Positions 1-5,822 of a DNA stretch of 15,960 nucleotides are shown here, one piece after another. The notes below the pieces were generated by a model. That model was not told the origin of the DNA, did not search any database, and was given only the letters and a program-made list of their open reading frames with translations. Positions within the stretch are counted from its first letter, which is position 1. Every line of letters begins with the position of its first letter. Position numbers and translations under genes: made by a program. Origin of the DNA: Candidatus Pacearchaeota archaeon CG10_big_fil_rev_8_21_14_0_10_35_13 (GTDB taxonomy: Archaea; Nanobdellota; Nanobdellia; Pacearchaeales; GW2011-AR1); contig PFDC01000002.1 in assembly GCA_002763035.1 (NCBI GenBank), positions 14,936 to 30,895 on the forward strand, written 5' to 3'.

Positions 1-33
1 CTAAAAATGACTACAAAGGTGAAAAGACTATGA
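1..33 (+). CDS. C-terminal tail of upstream gene, probably ribosomal protein uS5 (partial)
   Basis: Reading from base 1, ten codons (LKMTTKVKRL) end at a TGA at 31-33. In archaea the gene just before uL30 in the spc-type operon is usually uS5, and archaeal uS5 proteins often end in a similar short 'ALK-T-T-K' helix and basic tail, so this fits by position and by eye. A second frame is also open from base 3 to a TGA at 81-83 that overlaps the uL30 start codon as ATGA, and it cannot be excluded as the true upstream end. The fragment is too short to identify by itself. Confidence 0.4.
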   Translation, partial: LKMTTKVKRL

Positions 34-79
34 AAAACAAGAGATTTTTCAATAATAAAAAATTAACATTTTTAATACT

Positions 80-499
80 ATGACAGAAAAAAATATTGTA
101 ATGATAAGAATTAAAGGAATGGTAGGAATACCAAGAGCTATGGAAGAAACACTAACAAGAATGAGACTTAGAAGAAAGTACGCTTGTGTAATAATAAAAG
201 AAAGTAAAGAAAACGATAAAATAATCTTGAAGATAAGAAACCATATTGCTTACGGAAAAATAAGTGATGAAATGCTTAAAGAACTAATAAGTAAGAGAGG
301 AAAAATACTACCAGGAATGAAAATGGACGAAAAGAAAGTAATTGAAGAAATAAATGACGGAAAGAAAAGCAAAATAATAAAACCATACTTTAGACTACAC
401 CCACCAAGAAAAGGAATAAAAAGCAAGTTACATTACCCTAAGGGCGTATTAGGAAACCACGGAGAAGAAATCAATAAACTATTAGAGAGGATGTTATAA
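80..499 (+). CDS. rpl30: Large ribosomal subunit protein uL30 (archaeal L30/L7 type)
   Basis: A 139-residue protein of the large ribosomal subunit. The archaeal/eukaryotic uL30 core is visible: IRIKGMVGI near residues 8-16, a Leu/Arg-rich helix with TLTRMRLRRKYACVII at about 25-39, a short YGKIS segment near 58-62, and the archaeal extension with FRLHPPRKG near 103-111 and YPKGVLG near 118-124. Bacterial L30 is only about 60 residues, so the length marks it as archaeal. The ATG at 80 gives the better length; an in-frame ATG at 101 would remove seven residues. AT-rich sequence at about 50-64 could hold a TATA element, but transcription from upstream in the operon is more likely. The stop overlaps the uL15 start by one base (TAATG). 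Confidence 0.95.
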   Translation: MTEKNIVMIRIKGMVGIPRAMEETLTRMRLRRKYACVIIKESKENDKIILKIRNHIAYGKISDEMLKELISKRGKILPGMKMDEKKVIEEINDGKKSKIIKPYFRLHPPRKGIKSKLHYPKGVLGNHGEEINKLLERML

Positions 500-957
500 T
501 GAAGCTAAAGAAAACAAAGAAAGTAAGGAAGATGAGAGGAACAAGACTGCATGGATACGCAGCTAAGAAACATAAAGGGAGCGGAACTCGAGGAGGAGTA
601 GGAATGGCAGGAACAGGCAAGAGAGGAGACCAAAAGAAAGGAATGGTTACTAAAATGTTCGGAGAATACTTCGGAAAAAAAGGACACACAAGCAAAGGAA
701 CAAAGAGAGACAAGAGCAAGATAATGAATGTTGGAATGATAGAAAAAAATCTTCACACAATGATTAAGAAAGGAACAGCAAAGAAAGAAAAAGAAGGAAT
801 AATAATAAACCTAAAAGGATACACCATACTGGCTGACGGAATAATTAAAGAAAAAGTCATAATCAACGCAAAAAAGGTGAGCAAAAGCGCCGAGCAAAAA
901 ATAATAAATGCTGGTGGCAAAGTAATAGTTAAGGAAAGTGATGAAGAAAAACAATAA
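499..957 (+). CDS. rpl15: Large ribosomal subunit protein uL15
   Basis: A 152-residue uL15 of the large subunit, with the basic N-terminal extension that threads into rRNA. Family features: RGTRLHGYAAKKHKGSGTRGG at about residues 13-33, then the Gly-rich GMAGTGKRG, an FGKKGHTS segment, and a C-terminal globular part with the typical AGGKVIV strand near residues 138-144. The start codon overlaps the uL30 stop (TAATG), and a GAGAGG at 485-490 sits 8 nt upstream, so this start looks both translationally coupled and Shine-Dalgarno assisted. It is followed after 12 nt by secY, the conserved order L30-L15-SecY of archaeal spc-type operons. Confidence 0.96.
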   Translation: MKLKKTKKVRKMRGTRLHGYAAKKHKGSGTRGGVGMAGTGKRGDQKKGMVTKMFGEYFGKKGHTSKGTKRDKSKIMNVGMIEKNLHTMIKKGTAKKEKEGIIINLKGYTILADGIIKEKVIINAKKVSKSAEQKIINAGGKVIVKESDEEKQ

Positions 958-969
958 AGGAATTAAGAG

Positions 970-2355
970 ATGGAATTATTAAACATCTTAAAAAATCTTC
1001 CGGAAGTTAAAGGACCGGTAGAAAAAAAGCTGAGCTTCAACGTAAAACTAAAATGGACTATGATAGTCTTATTAGCATTTTTCGTATTAGCAAATATACC
1101 CCTTTATGGACTAGCAAAAAACGCTTTAGACAGATTCCAATACTTAGCAATAATCTTAGGAACAGACTTTGGGAGTATAATAAGCCTAGGAATAGGACCA
1201 ATAGTAATGGCTTCGATAATCTTACAATTATTAGTAGGCAGTAAGATACTAAATATTGATACATCAACAAAAGAAGGAAAAAGATACTTTCAAGGACTAC
1301 AAAAACTATTAGTATTTTTCTTCATAATATTCGAAGCAGTAATATACGTCGTTATGAACGGACTACAAGCATTACCAGGATACACAGCGATAGTAATATT
1401 CCAGTTAGTGCTTGGAGGAGTAGCAATACTATTCATGGACGAACTAATGCAGAAATGGGGCTTTGGCTCAGGAATAAGCCTATTTATAGTAGCAGGAGTA
1501 GGATGGAGACTATTCACAGGAATGTTCCAGTTCATAGGAGCACAAGGAGGAAACTGCCTACTAAACTTCTCACAAACAGCATGCGCAGGTAAAGTGCTAA
1601 TAGTAATACAAGCAGTAATACAAGGAGCACCAACAGAAGCACTAAAAGCATTAGCAGTAATACTCGCAACAGCAGTGATATTCTTATTAGTAGTATGGGC
1701 ACAATCACTAAGAGTTGAAGTACCACTAAGTTACGATAAACTTAGAGGTTACGGAGTGAAATGGCCACTAACATTCTTTTACGCAAGCGTAATACCAGTA
1801 ATCTTGGTAGCAGCATTAGCAGCAAACCTACAACTATTCGCAGGACTATTAGAAAACAGTTTAGGACACGCAACATTCTTAGGAACATTCAGCCAAGGAA
1901 CACCAGTAGGAGGACTAGCATACTGGCTACACCAATCAAACATTGTAGAACTAATAATTACCGGAAGCCTCACAGGAAGGCACCTACTACAAGCACTAAC
2001 ACACATATTATTTTATGTAGTATTCTCAACAGTATTCGCAATGTTCTGGGTAAAGACCTCAGGAATGGACGCAGAAAGCCAAGCAAAGAATATTATGAAC
2101 TCAGGACTACAAATACCAGGATTTAGAAAAGACGAAAGAGTACTAGAAAGTGTACTAAAAAGATACGTAGGACCACTAACGATTATGGGAGGAGCAGCCA
2201 TAGGACTATTAGCATCAGTAGCAAACCTATTAGGAGCACTAACCTCAGGAACAGCAATATTATTAGCAGTAATGATAATCTATCAGTTCTACCAAAACAT
2301 AGCACAACAACACGCAGTAGACATGCACCCAGCACTAAAGAAACTATCAGGGTAA
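970..2355 (+). CDS. secY: Protein translocase channel subunit SecY (Sec61 alpha homologue)
   Basis: The channel of the Sec translocon, moving proteins across or into the cytoplasmic membrane with SecE and Sec61-beta. At 461 residues with about ten membrane helices it is normal for archaea. Visible: TM1 near 29-50 with ANIPLYGL, the plug region about 55-70, GIGPIVMASIILQLLVG at 74-90, FQGLQK at 107-112, the GSGISLFI signature at 166-173, the ribosome-facing loop SLRVEVPLSYDKLRGYG at 246-262, and the second cytosolic loop with SGLQIPGFRKDER at 378-390. The loop after TM5 contains Cys196 and Cys205 around an NFS sequon (Asn199), on the outer face by the usual topology. AAGGA at 957-961 is a weak ribosome binding site. 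DUF106 follows after 33 nt. Confidence 0.98.
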   Translation: MELLNILKNLPEVKGPVEKKLSFNVKLKWTMIVLLAFFVLANIPLYGLAKNALDRFQYLAIILGTDFGSIISLGIGPIVMASIILQLLVGSKILNIDTSTKEGKRYFQGLQKLLVFFFIIFEAVIYVVMNGLQALPGYTAIVIFQLVLGGVAILFMDELMQKWGFGSGISLFIVAGVGWRLFTGMFQFIGAQGGNCLLNFSQTACAGKVLIVIQAVIQGAPTEALKALAVILATAVIFLLVVWAQSLRVEVPLSYDKLRGYGVKWPLTFFYASVIPVILVAALAANLQLFAGLLENSLGHATFLGTFSQGTPVGGLAYWLHQSNIVELIITGSLTGRHLLQALTHILFYVVFSTVFAMFWVKTSGMDAESQAKNIMNSGLQIPGFRKDERVLESVLKRYVGPLTIMGGAAIGLLASVANLLGALTSGTAILLAVMIIYQFYQNIAQQHAVDMHPALKKLSG

Positions 2356-2388
2356 AAGTAATTAAATGAACAAAACAACAAAAAAGAG

Positions 2389-2793
2389 ATGACAATCAGC
2401 GAATTAATACAAGTAAGTCCTAAAATAGCGATAGTAATCATAGGAATAATAGTATCATTCATAAGCATGCTCGCAACAAAATACTTATCAGACCAAAAAA
2501 GAATTAAAGAATTAAAAGACAAACAGAAAGAACACCAAAAACTAGCAAAAGAACATAAGCACGACACTAAGAAAGTAATGGAAATAAACAAGGAAATGAT
2601 GAAAGGAACAGGAGAATTAATGAAGCATAGCATGAAGCCAGCACTGATAACATTCATACCATTCATAATACTATTCGGATTCTTAAGAAAAGAATTCTCA
2701 GAAACAATCCTCGGAGGAGGATGGATATGGTGGTACCTAATTGTAGTAATAATTAGTAGTACAATATTCAGGAAGATATTGAAAGTTAATTAG
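2389..2793 (+). CDS. DUF106 / EMC3-TMCO1 family membrane insertase (archaeal YidC/Oxa1-like)
   Basis: A 134-residue protein of the Oxa1 superfamily branch that includes eukaryotic EMC3 and TMCO1 and the archaeal Ylp1 proteins, thought to insert membrane proteins beside ribosomes or SecY. The fold is visible: TM1 at about 13-33, a long charged coiled coil at about 36-80 rich in Lys/Glu, TM2 starting SMKPALITFIPFI at 81-93 (a typical family signature), and TM3 at about 111-129 with WIWWYLIVV followed by the C-terminal IFRKIL. It is the last gene of the ribosomal/SecY run. In many archaea adenylate kinase lies between secY and this gene; here it is absent. The ATG at 2389 is preceded by GAG and overlaps the stop of an 8-codon mini-ORF (2366-2392), probably by chance. 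Confidence 0.9.
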   Translation: MTISELIQVSPKIAIVIIGIIVSFISMLATKYLSDQKRIKELKDKQKEHQKLAKEHKHDTKKVMEINKEMMKGTGELMKHSMKPALITFIPFIILFGFLRKEFSETILGGGWIWWYLIVVIISSTIFRKILKVN

Positions 2794-2826
2794 AAGAATA
2801 AGAAGGAAAGATACAACCCGACAACA

Positions 2827-2834
2827 TTTATAAA
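2827..2834 (+). promoter_or_regulatory. TATA box for prefoldin alpha gene
   Basis: TTTATAAA centred about 25 nt before the ATG at 2856, the spacing expected for archaeal TBP/TFB promoters (start site 22-28 nt downstream). The mRNA would therefore begin at or next to the start codon (leaderless). It separates this gene from the upstream secY run. Confidence 0.75.
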
Positions 2835-2855
2835 CCACCTATAATAGGAAATGAT

Positions 2856-3272
2856 ATGACAGAAAATAATCTTAACGAATTAGCAAGCCAAAGAATCCTA
2901 ATGGAAGCCCAAATGATTCAACAAATGACTGAGCAAGCAGAAGCAGAAATAAAAGCCATTGACGAAAGAATTGATGACATGAATAACCTAGCAGAAGGAA
3001 TAGAAGGAATAAAAAAGAATTATGATAAAGAAATAATGTTCCCTATAAGCAATGGAATATTCATGAAAGCAACACCAAAAAGCAAAGAATTATTAGTAAA
3101 CGTAGGAAGCAACGTAGCAGTAATAAAAACTCCAGAAGGGGCAGTAAGAATAATTAACGGACAAATAAAAAGACTTAGCGAAATGAAAAAAACAGCAGAA
3201 ATAAGACTACTAGAAAACACAGCAAAAATGCAAGAACTAATACAAGAATTATACAAAGGACAAAAAGAGTGA
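2856..3272 (+). CDS. pfdA: Prefoldin alpha subunit
   Basis: A 138-residue subunit of the hexameric (alpha2 beta4) prefoldin chaperone, which catches unfolded polypeptides and passes them to the archaeal thermosome. The N-terminal helix (about 1-58) and C-terminal helix (about 88-137) are charged coiled coils flanking a central beta region: IMFPISNGIFMKA near 60-72 and LLVNVGSNVAVIKTPEGA near 79-96. The 'VNVGSNVAVIKTPEGA' part matches the alpha-class hairpin ('v-lG-g-vv-kt-eeA'). The start at 2856 is supported by the TATA element at 2827-2834. The downstream 176 nt up to the convergent gene contains no convincing ORF or structured RNA. Confidence 0.9.
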   Translation: MTENNLNELASQRILMEAQMIQQMTEQAEAEIKAIDERIDDMNNLAEGIEGIKKNYDKEIMFPISNGIFMKATPKSKELLVNVGSNVAVIKTPEGAVRIINGQIKRLSEMKKTAEIRLLENTAKMQELIQELYKGQKE

Positions 3273-3448
3273 ATGAAGTTACAAGATAAATAAGAAACGC
3301 TTAGGAACCCCAACATCTAAAGTTAATGAAATCAAAGTAATCTTGTTATCTATAAGTACAACAATACATTGAGCATTAATAGATATTAGAATTGTTCAAC
3401 ACTTATCCCAGACAAAAACAGAGGATGTAAACAGAAAATGAAATGATA

Positions 3449-4264
3449 CTAACGCTTCTTAACCTTCTTAAGAAATTGTGAATAAGACAAATTACCGAGC
3501 TCACTAATGATGCTATTAACATATTTTTTATTAATTTTTGAGAACGCAGGATTCTCAAAATGAAGATTCCTCAACTTCCTATGCCAAATCTCCCTAAAAT
3601 CCCTCTGCTCAATACGGATACTCTTAGGATAATACTTCCAAGAAATTGATAGGATATATAAGGGAACTTTCTTAAGAGAAGAAATCTCAGCAAACATACC
3701 ACTACCTACCTTATTAATCACATAATCATTAAGTATTGCATCAGCACCAAAAAGAACTATGTCAGACTTATTAATAGCACTATCAGCAACAGAATCAATG
3801 ACAACAGTAACCTTTATCCCAGCCTTAGCAAGTTCCCTGGCAGTCTTCCTGCCCTGAAGTAAAGGACGAGTCTCAGTACTAAAAACTTGAAAATTCTTAC
3901 CATTCTTCTTAGCATAGATTAGAGCATTAATAACAGTTGAAGAATGACAATGAGTAAAGATTACAGAATTATTCTTAATAATCTTGAAAGTAAAATTATT
4001 AATTTTGTCCTGAGAATCATGAACGTACTGCAAGAGTTCCTTCTTAGAAATAATCCTCGTTTTATTAAGAATATTAAAAAGAAAAGGCTCAGTAGGGCGT
4101 AAACTAATAATCTTATTAATAGTAGCCTTGCTAGGCTTCAAGAGGTAAGCCTCAAGACCGGCCTTAGCAACATTAGTAGCACCCTGAATTCTTATATCCT
4201 TAATATCCTTAATAATCTTATTAAAACGACGCTCAGACCACCGCTTTTTTAATGAGTTAAGCAT
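3449..4264 (-). CDS. eIF2B-family sugar-phosphate isomerase, probably ribose-1,5-bisphosphate isomerase
   Basis: This protein belongs to the eIF2B alpha/beta/delta, MtnA and ribose-1,5-bisphosphate isomerase superfamily. With the start chosen here it has 271 residues. Features: IQGATNVA at 26-33, the catalytic-type FTHCHSSTV at 103-111 (Cys106), ETRPLLQGR at 121-129, VIDSVAD at 145-151, LFGADAI at 161-167 (Asp165) and VINKVGS at 172-178. In R15P isomerase and MtnA a Cys and an Asp at these positions do the chemistry; plain translation factors need not keep them, so I favour the isomerase of the archaeal AMP/nucleoside pathway that feeds form III RuBisCO. The frame extends to an ATG at 4369, but those 35 residues are Cys/Phe-rich and unlike the family, and a TATA element lies 25 nt before 4264. 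Codons are T-ending, unlike + strand neighbours. Confidence 0.82.
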   Translation of the reverse strand: MLNSLKKRWSERRFNKIIKDIKDIRIQGATNVAKAGLEAYLLKPSKATINKIISLRPTEPFLFNILNKTRIISKKELLQYVHDSQDKINNFTFKIIKNNSVIFTHCHSSTVINALIYAKKNGKNFQVFSTETRPLLQGRKTARELAKAGIKVTVVIDSVADSAINKSDIVLFGADAILNDYVINKVGSGMFAEISSLKKVPLYILSISWKYYPKSIRIEQRDFREIWHRKLRNLHFENPAFSKINKKYVNSIISELGNLSYSQFLKKVKKR

Positions 4265-4285
4265 AAAAGATTGAGAAGAAAAGAG

Positions 4286-4293
4286 TATAAAAA
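4286..4293 (-). promoter_or_regulatory. TATA box for eIF2B-family gene, supports start at 4264
   Basis: On the minus strand TTTTTATA lies at 4293-4286, centred 25 nt upstream of the internal ATG at 4264. This is the same geometry as the other promoters in this window and argues that the longer frame from 4369 is not translated from its first ATG. Confidence 0.6.
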
Positions 4294-4401
4294 CCTTAGT
4301 TAAGAGATGTGTTGTATGACCCATGAGGAGACAAAATAATCTGTCATGCAACCGAGAGTATAGTCGCATTAATCGTGCAACAAAGCATAGTTAAGGGAAC
4401 A

Positions 4402-4410
4402 TTTAAATAT
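4402..4410 (+). promoter_or_regulatory. TATA box for SpoIIM-family gene
   Basis: TTTAAATAT centred 25 nt upstream of the ATG at 4431 implies a leaderless transcript. The element is nearly palindromic, so weak leftward activity is conceivable, but it lies about 37 nt from the leftward ATG at 4369, which is outside the normal range. Confidence 0.7.
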
Positions 4411-4430
4411 CAAGAAGTAAGAAGAGTAAT

Positions 4431-5288
4431 ATGTTTGAGATGTTATTAAACCCAAAAAGAGCTGAGAAGAAACCTTGGGAAATGTTCTTTATAGGACTGC
4501 TGTACGCATCATTATCAGTGATACTAGTAAAGTGGATATTCATACAAGACGCAGTACTAACAAATTACTCAGGAATATTAATAGTAACATTTACAGTAAT
4601 GTTCTCATTACCATTCATGTACCACGCAATAAAGGACGAAGAACAAAAAGACTTGGAAACATCAGGACTAACAAGGCTACTACTAGAACATGGAAAAGCA
4701 TTAAAGATGTTCTTATGGTTATTCTTAGGATTCATAGTAGCATACTCATTCTGGCATATAATCTTCGCAGACGCCGGAATGCTAGACGCACAAGTAAGAG
4801 TATACTGCCAGATTAATAAACCAGGAGCATTCGATGAATGCGTAACACAATACGGAATAGAAGGACTAAGAAAAACCACAGGATTCATAACAGCCAAAGA
4901 AAAAGTGTTCATGATATTCGCAAACAATATTTATGTACTAATATTCACACTACTGTTCTCATTAATATTTGGAGCAGGAGCAATATTCATACTAGCATGG
5001 AATGCTAGCGTAATAGCAGCAGCAATAGGAATATTTACAGAATCAAGACTGTCACAACTGCCACTAGGAGTAGCGAGGTATATGGTTCATGGAGTGCCAG
5101 AAATAGCAGCATACTTTGTAGGAGCACTAGCCGGAGGAATACTAAGCATGGCAGTAATAAGAAAGGACATGAAAAAAGGAAAGTTCTGGGACATACTACA
5201 AGACTCACTAAACCTAATAATAGTAGCAGTAGCAATACTACTAATAGCAGCACTAATAGAAGTATTCATAACACCAGCAATATTCTGA
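4431..5288 (+). CDS. SpoIIM / stage II sporulation protein M-like integral membrane protein (DUF95)
   Basis: A 285-residue polytopic membrane protein of the SpoIIM/DUF95 family, which is common in archaea that do not sporulate; its function there is unknown. Likely membrane segments: about 17-38, 47-65, 91-112, 164-202 (two), 215-235 and 260-281. Family hallmarks are IFANNIYVLIFTLLFSLIFGAGAIF starting at 162 (the 'NN...G-fG' pattern), WNASVIAA near 190-197 and HGVPEIAAYFVGALAGG at 210-226. The loop between TM3 and TM4 contains Cys126 and Cys137, which could form a disulphide if it is external. It is flanked by a promoter at 4402-4410 and ends only 5 nt before the converging HIT-like gene. Silent sites are strongly A-ending, as in the ribosomal genes. 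Confidence 0.83.
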   Translation: MFEMLLNPKRAEKKPWEMFFIGLLYASLSVILVKWIFIQDAVLTNYSGILIVTFTVMFSLPFMYHAIKDEEQKDLETSGLTRLLLEHGKALKMFLWLFLGFIVAYSFWHIIFADAGMLDAQVRVYCQINKPGAFDECVTQYGIEGLRKTTGFITAKEKVFMIFANNIYVLIFTLLFSLIFGAGAIFILAWNASVIAAAIGIFTESRLSQLPLGVARYMVHGVPEIAAYFVGALAGGILSMAVIRKDMKKGKFWDILQDSLNLIIVAVAILLIAALIEVFITPAIF

Positions 5289-5293
5289 TGAAA

Positions 5294-5716
5294 CTAAAGA
5301 TTCTTCTTAATCTCATTAATTATTCCTAGAAAAACCTCTTCACTAACAGGATTTTGTATTGTTTTATCATAATGATGGCCAAACATCTTATCAATAAAAG
5401 TAACACCCATAAAAGTAACAGAGTTTTTGTATCTTGGTCTGAAATAAAAATGAACATGAGGTTTAGGATTCTCTTTCTTAAAATAGCTGTTCATAAGACA
5501 AGTCCAATTAAACATCGTAGCACCAAAAGTCTTCTTCATAACAAATTCTAACTTAACAACCACATTAACCCTGAAATCATCCCATTCTTCTTTAGATAAT
5601 TTAGATAACTCACCACAATCGCTCTTTGTATCAATAACACACCTCCCAATAGTACATTGGTTATCGGCAAGTTTTACTAACCAATATTTAGTCTCATAAA
5701 TAATATTCTCTTTCAT
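5294..5716 (-). CDS. HIT-family (histidine triad) nucleotide hydrolase-like protein with altered triad
   Basis: A 140-residue protein of the HIT superfamily (nucleoside phosphate hydrolases and transferases). Supporting features are CTIGRCVIDTKSDCGELSKL at about 21-40 (the usual N-terminal strand and loop), LSKEEWDDF at 40-48, and PKPHVHFYFRPRY at 84-96. That last segment corresponds to the triad H-x-H-x-H; here it reads His87-Val-His89-Phe-Tyr91, so the first two histidines, including the nucleophile position, remain and the third is Tyr (codon TAT at 5446-5444, one base from CAT). The tail FMGVTFIDKMFGHHYDK is typical of a HIT subgroup in bacteria and archaea. It converges on the SpoIIM gene with a 5 nt gap and diverges from aglB. 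The substrate is unknown. Confidence 0.78.
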   Translation of the reverse strand: MKENIIYETKYWLVKLADNQCTIGRCVIDTKSDCGELSKLSKEEWDDFRVNVVVKLEFVMKKTFGATMFNWTCLMNSYFKKENPKPHVHFYFRPRYKNSVTFMGVTFIDKMFGHHYDKTIQNPVSEEVFLGIINEIKKNL

Positions 5717-5740
5717 TATTAATCATAAAACATCTAACCA

Positions 5741-5748
5741 TTAAAAAA
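5741..5748 (-). promoter_or_regulatory. TATA box for HIT-like gene
   Basis: On the minus strand TTTTTTAA at 5748-5741 is centred about 28 nt upstream of the ATG at 5716. It lies in the 106 nt divergent region shared with the aglB promoter. Confidence 0.5.
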
Positions 5749-5791
5749 CTTTACTAAAGCTTTTTTAAACTAAAGATTCTCCTTCCAAAAG

Positions 5792-5799
5792 CTTTAAAA
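5792..5799 (+). promoter_or_regulatory. TATA box with purine-rich BRE for aglB
   Basis: CTTTAAAA, preceded by AAAAG, is centred about 27 nt before the ATG at 5823. The surrounding AAAAGCTTTAAAAC closely resembles the promoter at 11632-11644, and a related AAAGCTTTTTTAAAC lies at 5756-5770. Confidence 0.65.
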
Positions 5800-5822
5800 C
5801 GATAAGTAGTTAGAATATAATA

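Noticed and set aside
1532..1726. Minus-strand ORF made almost only of Leu, Val and Ser, antisense to secY (similar ones at 5035-5253, 6085-6291, 7654-8007, 8119-8322)
   Set aside because: These arise because codons such as GTA, GCA, CTA and ATA on the + strand read as Leu/Val/Cys-type codons on the other strand. They have no family features or own start signals.
1761..2126. 121-residue + strand ORF in another frame of secY, rich in Arg, Asn and Thr
   Set aside because: Frame shadow of secY. The secY frame in this stretch carries conserved helices and loops.
2366..2392. Eight-codon ORF (MNKTTKKR) ending in an ATGA overlap with the DUF106 start
   Set aside because: It could be a coupling leader peptide, but a tiny Lys-rich frame is expected by chance in A-rich sequence and nothing else supports it.
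3020..3316. 98-residue minus-strand ORF opposite the prefoldin gene
   Set aside because: Ser/Cys/Leu-rich shadow of a well-supported gene, with no promoter or homologous motif.
3273..3448. 176 nt between prefoldin and the converging eIF2B-family gene as a possible small RNA or terminator
   Set aside because: No run of five or more T in the + direction, only a weak T-run for the - direction near 3413-3417, no clear hairpin and no tRNA features.
4265..4369. 35-residue N-terminal extension of the eIF2B-family protein as a signal peptide or membrane anchor
   Set aside because: It has charged and Cys residues interrupting the hydrophobic part, and an internal promoter favours the shorter start.
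5215..5270. Apparent repeat of GTA/GCA/CTA/ATA triplets in the SpoIIM gene (similar in secY)
   Set aside because: Explained by a hydrophobic helix written in biased A-ending codons, not by a duplicated unit.
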